Part shown: piece by piece, positions 15,187 through 22,501 of the stretch
How positions within the stretch are numbered: the first letter of the stretch is position 1
Layout of the letters: the number at the start of each line of letters is the position of its first letter
NCBI GenBank assembly: GCA_913054055.1
Contig: CAJXIT010000007.1
Span: 1 to 23,674 of the forward strand
Length of the DNA: 23,674 nt
Direction: 5' to 3'
From: an uncultured Thalassolituus sp.
GTDB lineage: Bacteria > Pseudomonadota > Gammaproteobacteria > Pseudomonadales > Oceanobacteraceae
Translations under genes and position numbers: made by a program
The notes under the pieces: model-generated
Database searches by the model: none
Seen by the model: the letters and a program-made list of their open reading frames with translations, nothing else
Told to the model about the DNA's origin: nothing

Positions 15187-16047
15187 ATGTTTCATATCAA
15201 GGACGAATATCTGAATGACCTTGAAGTGAATCCATGGCTAAGACTTCGTAATAAAATCATACGAATCGTACTCAGCCCTTACCGCTTAGCTCGATCTCTG
15301 TTTTTAATCACTGGTGCTCTCGTTTGGTTGGCCTTAATTACATTAGGCATCACCACCATCACGCTACTCGACAGCCTGCCCCACTTCGACAAATTAGGTT
15401 TTAAAGGTGCGGTTACGGATACTAAAAACCGAGTAGAACTGCGTTTAAAAGAAGCCAAGCCCCCTATCCCTTATAAATGGACATCGGTTGATAGCATTAA
15501 TCGAGAGCTGCTATACGCCATTGTTATGAGCGAAGACGGGGATTTTTTCACACACCAAGGCATAGATTACGACGCATTGATCAGCGCCCTGGGAGAAAAT
15601 ATTAAACGCCGACAATGGAGTTTTGGTGCCAGCACAATTAGTCAGCAAACCATCAAAAATATTTACTTAAGTGAAAGTAAAAACCTATACCGCAAGCTTA
15701 AAGAAGTGATTGCCGTACAGCGACTAGAGCAAGCCCTAACAAAAAATGAAATCTTAGAACTGTATCTAAACCTAGTAGAATTTGGCCCTGATATTTACGG
15801 CATACATGCCGCGGCCAAGTACTACTTTAATACCACGCCCCAAAAATTAAATGCTGCACAAGGAGCTTTCTTAGCGATCTTGATGCCCAGCCCAAGAAAA
15901 TACCATTTTACCGTGTATCAAAATCAACATTTAGCTAAACGCCATAAGCGTAAATACAAACGTATCTTGCAGGATATGCGCTACAAAGAGTACATCAGTC
16001 CCAAGCAATACAATGTCTATTTAAAATGGCCTTTTTTTGATAAATAA
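15187..16047 (+). CDS. mtgA: Monofunctional peptidoglycan glycosyltransferase MtgA
   Basis: This 286-residue GT51 enzyme polymerises lipid II into glycan strands at the outer face of the inner membrane. A short cytoplasmic N-terminus is followed by one membrane anchor (about 36-62). GT51 motifs in order are SEDGDFFTHQG with catalytic Glu116, FGASTISQQTIKN (146-158), YRKLKEVIAVQRLEQALTKNEILELYLNLVEFG (about 168-200, second catalytic Glu in the RKxxE region), and ILMPSPRKY. There is no transpeptidase domain. It is somewhat longer than the usual MtgA (about 230-240), mainly from the N-terminal part. GAST replaces the common GGST but the motif is otherwise intact. Confidence 0.93.
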   Translation: MFHIKDEYLNDLEVNPWLRLRNKIIRIVLSPYRLARSLFLITGALVWLALITLGITTITLLDSLPHFDKLGFKGAVTDTKNRVELRLKEAKPPIPYKWTSVDSINRELLYAIVMSEDGDFFTHQGIDYDALISALGENIKRRQWSFGASTISQQTIKNIYLSESKNLYRKLKEVIAVQRLEQALTKNEILELYLNLVEFGPDIYGIHAAAKYYFNTTPQKLNAAQGAFLAILMPSPRKYHFTVYQNQHLAKRHKRKYKRILQDMRYKEYISPKQYNVYLKWPFFDK

Positions 16048-16050
16048 AAC

Positions 16051-16098
16051 GGAATAATAAAAGTAAGAATGCGCCACAAGAAACATTATTCCCTTTTT
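16051..16098 (+). terminator. Possible terminator of mtgA
   Basis: GGAATAAT (16051-16058) and ATTATTCC (16085-16092) can pair, and CTTTTT follows. The loop is long (26 bases) and the stem AT-rich, so support is modest. Confidence 0.35.
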
Positions 16099-16180
16099 CT
16101 TGACCTGACACCTTGCACCGATCACTAGCATCAGTACACTTCCCGCCATTATAATTAAAACGTCATAAGGAATGGTGACC

Positions 16181-16987
16181 ATGCACGTCATTAAACTTTT
16201 GCTTCTCTCACTTGTCTTGCTCAACCTTTGGGCTTGCTCTCCAACCACACCTCTTGTGGCAGCCGGAATTGGCAATCATGAGTTTATGAAATACCAGCAA
16301 GATCAACGCATCATTGCTGCTGCAGCCTTAGATGAAGAGCCAGATTTATTAACCTTTTCAATTAATGGCATCGTAGATAAAAAAACCGAACAAGTTGTTG
16401 AAACCTACCTAATGGGTTACAGCAAAGATGATTACAGCCAAGACATGAAAAGTATCGCCTTATACCAAGTTGGGCTGCTTTATATGAACCGCTTAAACCA
16501 CAAACGGGATGATGACAAAGCCAAACTTTATTTCCAGCGTCACTTGATCGAATTTCCATACAGTATTTTGCAAGAACGCATTCAAGAACGCTTAAGAATC
16601 ATTCAAGAACGTAAAACACAAACACTGCACTTAACCCCTGAGCAAATTGTTGCTCGTGCAGATCGCAAACGTTTATTAAGCGCCCCTACCCAAGCCTTTG
16701 ATCCTGATTTAACGCCAATGAGTGAACGAGCCATTCGTGATGGACGCTTAGAAGATGCCAACGGTGTGTATGCCACCGTATACGAAAACCCTGGCTCAAG
16801 TGATTCAATTAAGGCCAAATCCTTATACCAGTTGGGTTTGATTTATATGAGCCCATACAATAAAGACAAAAGCATGAAAAAAGCCCGCTTCTTCTTTGAT
16901 AAAATTGTGAATGAATTCCCTAATAGCATTCAAGCCCGTAAAGCACAGCAACGTGTTAGCCACATGGTGAATAATCAATTACCTTAG
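16181..16987 (+). CDS. Lipoprotein with two copies of a TPR-like repeat
   Basis: The 268-residue precursor has a type II signal peptide with lipobox LWAC (Cys19). I chose ATG 16181 because AAGGAA lies about 8 bases before it; the ATG at 16172 has that motif too close. Two similar repeats are visible. The first (about 91-137) runs SIALYQVGLLYMNR... AKLYFQRHLIEFPYSI; the second (about 213-258) runs AKSLYQLGLIYMSPYNK... ARFFFDKIVNEFPNSI. Both match a TPR/outer-membrane assembly lipoprotein-like pattern, suggesting a protein-binding scaffold in the periplasm. A TATAAT (16150-16155) may be its -10 box, without a good -35. No specific partner can be named; MtgA upstream hints at envelope work. Confidence 0.85.
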   Translation: MHVIKLLLLSLVLLNLWACSPTTPLVAAGIGNHEFMKYQQDQRIIAAAALDEEPDLLTFSINGIVDKKTEQVVETYLMGYSKDDYSQDMKSIALYQVGLLYMNRLNHKRDDDKAKLYFQRHLIEFPYSILQERIQERLRIIQERKTQTLHLTPEQIVARADRKRLLSAPTQAFDPDLTPMSERAIRDGRLEDANGVYATVYENPGSSDSIKAKSLYQLGLIYMSPYNKDKSMKKARFFFDKIVNEFPNSIQARKAQQRVSHMVNNQLP

Positions 16988-17021
16988 TTGGTTAAGTTCA
17001 CTTTTGTAAATATTCACAGAG

Positions 17022-17049
17022 GCACTTAAAGAAGTTTAAGGGCTTTTTT
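17022..17049 (+). terminator. Rho-independent terminator after the TPR-like lipoprotein
   Basis: GCACTTAAA and TTTAAGGGC pair with one A-G mismatch around loop GAAG, followed by six T. It sits 34 bases after the stop codon. Confidence 0.7.
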
Positions 17050-17102
17050 GTTGCGATCTCGTTTTGGGATATCCGCCCCTTAACAATACTCGCAGGTTAC
17101 GC

Positions 17103-17230
17103 TTCAGTACTTTACTGTAATCACCTAATACCCGGTTTTACTACGCAAGCCAATCAACAAGTTGAGGGATCGCAGTTAAAAAAGGGATCGCGCACAGGGT
17201 GCGCTCGTACGGGTACATGCCTGATCGCAT
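17103..17230. repeat. Long dispersed repeat, copy A
   Basis: It starts TTCAGTACTTT, contains TCGCAGTTAAAAA and GCGCACAGGGTGCGC (a perfect 6-bp hairpin with 3-base loop), then CTCGTACGGG and a decayed second hairpin ending GATCG. It aligns end to end with copy B at 17286-17412 with many substitutions. Copies A and B are the main content of the gene-free stretch 16988-17539; the rest shows only terminators and AT-rich sequence. Confidence 0.7.
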
Positions 17231-17285
17231 AAATTTAAGATATCATCACACTGCTATTCTAAAGGCTTTGGCCACTATTCAGTGT

Positions 17286-17412
17286 TTCAGTACTTTGATT
17301 TGATCACCGATGCCCAGGTTGAACTAAGTAATTGAATCAATAAACTGAGGCTTCGCAGTTAAAAAGATATCGCGCACAGGGTATGCTCGTACGAGGGCAG
17401 CCCCTGCCCGAT
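17286..17412. repeat. Long dispersed repeat, copy B
   Basis: Same layout as copy A: TTCAGTACTTT, ATCACC, a TCGCAGTTAAAAA block, GCGCACAGGGTATGC (left hairpin weakened by changes), palindrome CTCGTACGAG and an intact right hairpin GGGCAG-CCC-CTGCCC. The last 27 bases (17386-17412) are identical to 6672-6698. No open frame is conserved between A and B, so it is not coding. Confidence 0.72.
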
Positions 17413-17486
17413 AAAATAAATTACCATGAATCAAAGCATTCAATTAAAACTAATTTTCACGCATTCGGCCAACAAACTAAGAGCAT

Positions 17487-17514
17487 AAAAAAACCAGAGC
17501 AAGCTCTGGTTTTT
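17487..17514 (-). terminator. Rho-independent terminator of the Cys-rich lipoprotein gene
   Basis: AAAAACCAGAGC-AA-GCTCTGGTTTTT is a nearly perfect palindrome. On the minus strand it ends in a run of seven T. It lies 26 bases after the stop of the gene at 17540. With T5 on the plus strand it may work in both directions. Confidence 0.9.
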
Positions 17515-17539
17515 AAGCACATCAAAACGTAAATTAAAA

Positions 17540-18247
17540 TCAGTTTTGAATTTTACAGTTGCGCCATTCGCAGCGCACTAGCATAAACGATTTATCCGCA
17601 CAGGTTGCTTCTAACACTTCATTAGGACCGTCAGACTTTAGAGATCGAACACGAGGCTTCACACAACCTTCTCGTTTCACTAAGCGCTCTACTACATACG
17701 CACTGCGAGAAAACTTTTTACTTTTCTTATCTTCGATTTTACTGATATTTAAGTAATGGTCTTTACCTTTGGCATCATTCTGCTGTTGAAGCTTAACCAG
17801 TAGCGGGTACATGTTGCCATCTTCACGCAAATCCATAGAACCATCGCGATATTCACTCATAACATCAATACAGGTTTCTTCTTGATCGCCACCATCTAGT
17901 AATTCAGCCACATGCTGTTCTGCTTCGGACACAATATCAAACGTTAAACCCATGGCATAACGGGCGCCGGTTTCTAAACGGTCATTGCTCAGGGTAACTA
18001 GGTTATAGCTTAAACCGTAGTCTGCCGCTTCAACCAAAGGGGCATTGCGTTTCCACCAGCTGCGGTAACCACGCCAAGCCGCTTGTTTAGCTGCCACACT
18101 TACCTTACTGCATTCTTCTGTTAACTTGCGCACCGTGACGTCATTCACTAATGCATAGCTAATGGCCTGTTCATCAGGGGTACGTGATACACCACTACAT
18201 GCCGCTAACGACACCAAACATACTGCTAAAATAAGTCGCTGTAACAC
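17540..18247 (-). CDS. Unrecognised Cys-rich lipoprotein
   Basis: A 235-residue precursor with a clear lipobox SLAAC (Cys17) after a hydrophobic signal. The start is GTG 18247, with AAGGAG about 8 bases upstream. The mature part contains six further Cys, in EECSK, ETCID, EGCVKP, ATCADK and RCEWRNCK, suggesting disulfide bonds in the periplasm. A Trp/Arg-rich element AWRGYRSWWKRN follows the N-terminal region. I know no family. It lies 61 bases downstream of the glutaredoxin-like gene on the same strand, so they may share a transcript, and it ends at a strong terminator. Confidence 0.82.
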   Translation of the reverse strand: MLQRLILAVCLVSLAACSGVSRTPDEQAISYALVNDVTVRKLTEECSKVSVAAKQAAWRGYRSWWKRNAPLVEAADYGLSYNLVTLSNDRLETGARYAMGLTFDIVSEAEQHVAELLDGGDQEETCIDVMSEYRDGSMDLREDGNMYPLLVKLQQQNDAKGKDHYLNISKIEDKKSKKFSRSAYVVERLVKREGCVKPRVRSLKSDGPNEVLEATCADKSFMLVRCEWRNCKIQN

Positions 18248-18308
18248 TCGACTGCTCCTTTTACTGATTAATATTTATTCTTTTAATTTAAGACCCAATG
18301 ATCAGTCC

Positions 18309-18557
18309 TTACAAGGACTCTAACCAGTGAATCAACGTTTGTTCATCAAATGGCCACCCTAGTGTTTTACCATTTGTATGTCTTAATACCGGAATAGTCA
18401 TACCAAATTGTTCAACCAATTCATCACTTTCAGCAATATCCAGCAAAGTGACTTTAGCTCCCAAAGGGGGAGCAATTCTTCTGACCAGTTTTTCAGCTAC
18501 TTCACACAGGTGACAACCCGATGTGCCCAATAATTCCACTTGAAGAGCGTCTGACAC
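18309..18557 (-). CDS. Glutaredoxin-like protein (DUF836 family)
   Basis: An 82-residue thioredoxin-fold protein. GTSGCHLCEVAE carries the redox pair Cys15-x-x-Cys18, TIPVL has the cis-Pro (about 56), and GWPFDEQTLIHWL ends it, as is usual for this glutaredoxin-like family. The start is GTG 18557 with AGGA 7 bases upstream. It probably acts as a cytoplasmic thiol reductant; the target is unknown. The neighbouring Cys-rich lipoprotein is periplasmic, so a direct functional link is not implied. Confidence 0.9.
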   Translation of the reverse strand: MSDALQVELLGTSGCHLCEVAEKLVRRIAPPLGAKVTLLDIAESDELVEQFGMTIPVLRHTNGKTLGWPFDEQTLIHWLESL

Positions 18558-18621
18558 TGATTATTCCTAGTTTGAAAGGGTATGTTTACAGAACAAAGAC
18601 TTTAGCATGATGAGGCCCAAT

Positions 18622-18657
18622 AAAAAACGGGAAGCAAACTTAGTTTGCTTCCCGTTT
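18622..18657 (-). terminator. Strong terminator of the DUF5610-like gene
   Basis: AAACGGGAAGCAAAC and GTTTGCTTCCCGTTT form a perfect 15-bp stem with loop TTA. On the minus strand it ends in six T. It lies 29 bases after the stop of the gene at 18687. Confidence 0.92.
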
Positions 18658-18686
18658 AAGGTTATTTTTGATTTATGAGAGGTTTA

Positions 18687-19796
18687 TTAGCTGTTTAGCG
18701 AATCCAGCATAGGCTGAAGCAATTCAGGCATTTTGGCTTGCTGATCCATTTGATCAAATAAATTATCCAGTAAAGACCGTGAGTTCTGGAAGTGACTGGC
18801 TTGGTCATAGGCTTCTTTTACGCCTTGGGCGAAATGAGCAAGTGGTTCTGCCAGCCCTTTCGGCAAGGCAGGCTGTGCATAATTGGTTAATGGGTCACCA
18901 CTCATAGCACCGTATTCTGTCTGACTCACGTAGCTTTGCTTAAGGTCCAAGCTGAATTGAGCAATTTGATCCGCATCACTGGTTAATTCCATGGCCATAT
19001 CGAACGCTGTGCCTAAATCACCCGTATAAAACTCATCTGCAAGGTCATTTACTTGAGCCATTAAATCCTCAAGCGCAGCCATTTCTGACTCGTTTAAATC
19101 CCCTTTAACTTGTAGGTTAAAACCAGAGCGATTGCTTTCTTCTGCATAGTTATAATACAATTCGCCATCTTCACTTTGGGCCAATAACGCTTCTTGGAAA
19201 GATGCTTTATCACTCATAGCTGAGATTTTTACCACATCCCCTTCTTGGGTAACCACTTCAAATTCAAAATTATTTTGAGTCCGCTCGAATGCTTTTACAT
19301 ATTCAACGCTGTCTAGTTTTTTCGGAGTGATTTCAACCGAATCAGGATTGAGCGTTTCGCTCGCTAAATCATCTATGCCCTTATAAATACCTTGCTCAGC
19401 TGAATCAATTTTCTCAGCCAAAGGCTCATTTAATTTATTGACAGCATCGATTTGCTCACGGGCCTGTGAAAAGCCTTTTTCAACCCCTGAGCGGGCCGCA
19501 TCAAACATACTTTGCAAGTCTTCATTGCTTGCACCGTTATCACGTGCCTGACCTATACGCTTCGATACATGATCCATCACCGTATCAATCACGGCATCCA
19601 CATCAAACACAGATTCGGCTTCTTTCACCGTTTTTTCAGGTGGCAGCTCTACGTCCACATTTTCTTTTAAAGACTGGCTTAAACGCTGATGGGCAAAACG
19701 ATCTTGATCCGTTTGCTCTTGACCTGCCGAACGAGCGTGGGCTGGCTGTGAAAACAATGAAGATGTATTAAAGAGTGTTGAATTGAATGAAAACAT
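18687..19796 (-). CDS. DUF5610-like acidic protein
   Basis: A 369-residue, strongly acidic protein with a Ser/Phe-rich start (MFSFNSTLFNTSSLFSQP) and no signal peptide or membrane span. The central part (about 70-150) is helical (FDAARSGVEKGFSQAREQID, similar to the DUF5610 pattern of Pseudomonas-group proteins). The next part (about 160-230) looks beta-rich (FEFEVVTQEGDVVKISA, GFNLQVKGDL), and the C-terminus is again helical with Met/Gln/Leu. The start ATG has GAGGTGAG just upstream. The function is not known. Family assignment is from pattern recognition and moderately sure. It is a single-gene unit with a strong terminator. Confidence 0.82.
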   Translation of the reverse strand: MFSFNSTLFNTSSLFSQPAHARSAGQEQTDQDRFAHQRLSQSLKENVDVELPPEKTVKEAESVFDVDAVIDTVMDHVSKRIGQARDNGASNEDLQSMFDAARSGVEKGFSQAREQIDAVNKLNEPLAEKIDSAEQGIYKGIDDLASETLNPDSVEITPKKLDSVEYVKAFERTQNNFEFEVVTQEGDVVKISAMSDKASFQEALLAQSEDGELYYNYAEESNRSGFNLQVKGDLNESEMAALEDLMAQVNDLADEFYTGDLGTAFDMAMELTSDADQIAQFSLDLKQSYVSQTEYGAMSGDPLTNYAQPALPKGLAEPLAHFAQGVKEAYDQASHFQNSRSLLDNLFDQMDQQAKMPELLQPMLDSLNS

Positions 19797-20002
19797 GGCT
19801 CACCTCAAGTGCAGCCTGCCCTGGCCAGAACTGATTTTAATAGGGTTGGGGACAGTTAAATTAGGTACATACAGTGATAGCGGCCCTATCAACCAAGACT
19901 TTAGCTAATAAAACTAAAAGCATTAGAATTAAAAGTTGTATCTATCTAGATTTTAGAAACCAAAAATCACTTATGCTCCTATTGCGCTTAGTGTGACATG
20001 CG

Positions 20003-20067
20003 AGCCCTCTCACAAGGGCTTCCCTACCCGAGGAGGCTTGCTGAACGCAACCGAGTCCAACACCTCC
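20003..20067. other. GC-rich structured island in an intergenic region
   Basis: In the AT-rich gap 19797-20248, this stretch is clearly GC-rich and can form AGCCCT-CTCACA-AGGGCT (20003-20020) and an outer GGAGG/CCTCC (20032-20036 with 20063-20067) holding an inner TTGC-TGAAC-GCAA (20038-20050). It does not match a riboswitch or tRNA I know. A frame of 51 codons (GTG 19993 to TGA 20148) crosses it but has no ribosome binding site. The rest of the gap shows only possible promoters and the short palindrome at 20233. Confidence 0.35.
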
Positions 20068-20232
20068 CTAAGGTCTTTTTCAGACAACTTGTTTCAAATT
20101 CGGACAAAGTCAGTAGAACCTGTCAGACAATCAAACTGGTACGCATGAATTAATTAAGTTGTACCACTAATAAATACTGACCCTCAAAAATGCCCTTGAT
20201 ATTATTCTGTTACTAAAAAAACAATAATAAAA

Positions 20233-20242
20233 AGTGATCACT
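20233..20242. promoter_or_regulatory. Perfect palindrome at the desaturase start
   Basis: AGTGATCACT lies 6 bases before the chosen start, in AT-rich sequence. It may be a binding site that blocks translation or transcription, or simply chance for a 10-base palindrome. Confidence 0.25.
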
Positions 20243-20248
20243 GTGAAC

Positions 20249-21292
20249 ATGCTCTCGGCACAAGACACTCAGCGTATAAAAAACATACAGTTGGCCATTC
20301 GTAATGAAGATGCCCAGCTCAAAAACACATACCCTATTTTGAATCATCAAAATGCAATCGGGCTCATCATATGCCTAACAGCATTAGCTGGCATGATCGG
20401 AACCGGTGCAGCTTATATCTATGGCTTTATTCCGGCTTGGTTATGCATTGTGATGGCGACAATATTTGCGTCCATTTCACACGAACTGGAGCACGATCTG
20501 ATTCACCGCCTGTATTTTAAAAAGAATGCTTTCATACAAAATATGATGATGGCCATTGTATGGCTAATGCGCCCCAATACAGTAAACCCTTGGTATCGCC
20601 GCTCAATTCATTTTAACCACCACAAAACATCAGGTACCGAAGACGATATTGAAGAGCGCGTCATTGGTAACGGCATGAAATTTGGTTGGAAGCGTTTATT
20701 GATTTCACTTGATGGTTTTTTATCCATCAGTCTCAGACAAAAAGAACTACGTAACATGAAGGACTACAGTTACTTTAAATTTGTTCTGAAAGGTGCACCC
20801 ATGGCCCATATTTTTGTGGCTTTATTTTACGGTTTTATAGGGTTTCATAGCTTTGATTTTATCGCTCAACAAGTACAACTCAACATTGTATATCCAGAAT
20901 TATTATTAACGGTTGTAGATATCATAAACATCGCGGCTGTGGTTTGGATTTTACCCAATGCTTTACGCGCATTATGCTTACACAATATTACCGCGTTAAT
21001 GCATTACTACGGAGATGTAGACTCCCTATTAAAACAATGCCAAGTCATGAATCACTGGGCATTACTCCCTATTCAGTTATTTAGCTTTAACTTTGCAGCC
21101 ACCCATACACTGCATCACTTTGTGGTATCGCAGCCCTTCTATCTAAGACAAATGGTGGCAAAAAAAGTATACCCAGTGATGAAAGAAAATGGTGTGCGCT
21201 TTAATGATTTTGGCAGTTTATTAAGATCTAATCGCTTTTCTACTTCAGACGAAATAAACAGCGGGCTGTCACAAGCAAGCAAAGCCAGTTAA
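20249..21292 (+). CDS. Membrane fatty-acid desaturase family protein
   Basis: The 347-residue membrane di-iron enzyme has the three histidine boxes of the family: HELEHD (78-83), HFNHH (121-125) and HTLHH (about 283-287). Hydrophobic spans lie at about 35-58, 61-77, 97-108 and in the 190-260 region. It may desaturate or hydroxylate a fatty-acyl or alkane-like chain; the substrate is unknown. I chose ATG 20249, but GTG 20243 and GTG 20234 are in frame and no start has a convincing ribosome binding site. It is a single gene facing repeats on its 3' side. It is unrelated in sequence to the hydroxylase at 3323, though both are O2-dependent lipid-type enzymes. Confidence 0.88.
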   Translation: MLSAQDTQRIKNIQLAIRNEDAQLKNTYPILNHQNAIGLIICLTALAGMIGTGAAYIYGFIPAWLCIVMATIFASISHELEHDLIHRLYFKKNAFIQNMMMAIVWLMRPNTVNPWYRRSIHFNHHKTSGTEDDIEERVIGNGMKFGWKRLLISLDGFLSISLRQKELRNMKDYSYFKFVLKGAPMAHIFVALFYGFIGFHSFDFIAQQVQLNIVYPELLLTVVDIINIAAVVWILPNALRALCLHNITALMHYYGDVDSLLKQCQVMNHWALLPIQLFSFNFAATHTLHHFVVSQPFYLRQMVAKKVYPVMKENGVRFNDFGSLLRSNRFSTSDEINSGLSQASKAS

Positions 21293-21298
21293 TTTCAG

Positions 21299-21467
21299 AT
21301 ACCCGCCTTCGCGGGTATGACGTGTGAAATTGAATAATGTATGCAAGATATCGTCATACCAGAAGTGAGGTAGCTTGTCCTAAGCTTCCTTAGGGAGCTG
21401 TCTGGTATCTCGTTATATATTTGAAAGTTTGGATATCTGAGCAATGGATACCCGCCTTCGCGAGTAT
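21299..21467. repeat. Three hairpin repeats (ATACCCGC family and an enlarged version)
   Basis: Unit 1 is ATACCCGC-CTTC-GCGGGTAT (21299-21318), perfect. Unit 3 (21448-21467) is the same with one mismatch in the stem. Between them, 21356-21408 is a larger nested hairpin: ATACCAGA/TCTGGTAT outside, AGCT/AGCT, then CCTAAG-CTTC-CTTAGG at the tip. They fill the gene-free stretch 21293-21601. Translating them gives the typical VIPAKAGI and REGGYP strings known from such dispersed repeats, so no gene is called here. Confidence 0.75.
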
Positions 21468-21601
21468 GACAGAAGCAATCTAAGCCTTTGACTCGTCGAA
21501 AACTAAATACTGTGTGACGGTGCCCCTGCGCCGGATAAAAGAATCCCCACCACCACAAATAGACAGACAATCACCCTAGCGTCGATGAATCACCAAACCT
21601 T

Positions 21602-22369
21602 TTAAGACTTATTCTCTAGCTGCTTTGGCTCATCAAAAATATGCGTCATATCAAAATCTGCATCGGGTTTATGGATTTTCTTAAGCCATAGAAGTGTGGC
21701 ACCAGCCACGGCTGCGGGCATAACAAAAATATTGACGATTGGGACCATTAATAAAAATGACACTAATGCACCAAAGCCAAATGTAGATACCCAAGGTTTT
21801 TTGGCATCTTTTCTTAACTGAGTAAATGACTGCTGATTATTGTCAGCCGCATAATCCAAGTACTGAATGGCCAAACACCAGCATAGCCAAATAAATGCTA
21901 ATACTGGCACTAATAAATTTAGCAAAGGGATAAAGGTCAAAATAAATAACCCTAAACTCACTAGTAAACCATAACCAATAAAATACAAAAGCTTACGCAT
22001 TTCCCTAGCAAGTGTTCTTAGAATCACGCTCGTGATACTTTCATCAGGAATGTCTAACCCTGCATCGCGCTGAATTTTTTCGGCTAACAATCCATTAAAA
22101 GGCGCTGCAAATATATTGGTTATCACACTGAAACTCATGCCATATACCAACAAAAATAGCACCCCTGCAACAGAATAAATGATCCACTCCATAAACGGTA
22201 ACCAGTCAGGAATCCAAGTAATTAACCACTGTAAACTGCCAGGTAATAACGTGAATAACGCAAATGCAATCACACAAAATAAAATGGCGTTAGCCGCCAA
22301 AGGGATCAATATAAATTTACGGTAGCCTGAGCTTAATAAGACTTTCAGGCCAAATAAGAAATAATGCAT
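21602..22369 (-). CDS. cysZ: CysZ-type sulfate transport protein (EI24 family)
   Basis: A 255-residue inner-membrane protein with 4 to 6 hydrophobic segments (about 17-42, 61-90, 131-165, 201-228). Family-typical stretches are AAPFNGLLAEKIQRD (about 87-101), LNLLVPVLAFIWLCWC and IQYLDYAADNNQQSFTQLRKDAK. CysZ imports sulfate for cysteine synthesis in E. coli. The start is ATG 22369 with only a weak upstream site. It is the downstream gene of the TonB receptor on the same strand (132-base gap without a terminator), although its role does not demand co-expression. The match is good but the sulfate role is transferred from the family. Confidence 0.88.
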   Translation of the reverse strand: MHYFLFGLKVLLSSGYRKFILIPLAANAILFCVIAFALFTLLPGSLQWLITWIPDWLPFMEWIIYSVAGVLFLLVYGMSFSVITNIFAAPFNGLLAEKIQRDAGLDIPDESITSVILRTLAREMRKLLYFIGYGLLVSLGLFILTFIPLLNLLVPVLAFIWLCWCLAIQYLDYAADNNQQSFTQLRKDAKKPWVSTFGFGALVSFLLMVPIVNIFVMPAAVAGATLLWLKKIHKPDADFDMTHIFDEPKQLENKS

Positions 22370-22501
22370 ACACTGCCACGGTATTAAAAACGAATAATAC
22401 GGTGACTATGCCATAATTTTCCTATGGTGCCGACAATTGGAAGAATTTTAAGTAATGTGCCAGCAGAAAAGTCATCGGAAACACTTTGCTTTTTTTGCTC
22501 A

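Noticed and set aside
17022..17514. Possible CRISPR array or small mobile element in the gap with repeats
   Set aside because: There are only two diverged long copies, with no regular spacers, no cas genes, no transposase and no target-site duplication seen.
19993..20148. 51-codon GTG-started frame across the GC-rich island
   Set aside because: There is no ribosome binding site and no recognisable motif, and the frame coincides with hairpins.
21295..21570. Open frame of 91 codons on the minus strand
   Set aside because: It is made of the hairpin repeats at 21299-21467. Strings such as VIPAKAGI and REGGYP are typical translations of dispersed repeats, and there is no ribosome binding site.
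22370..22501. Possible small gene or riboswitch between the TonB receptor and cysZ
   Set aside because: Only very short frames (up to about 26 codons) and no conserved riboswitch-like core were seen.
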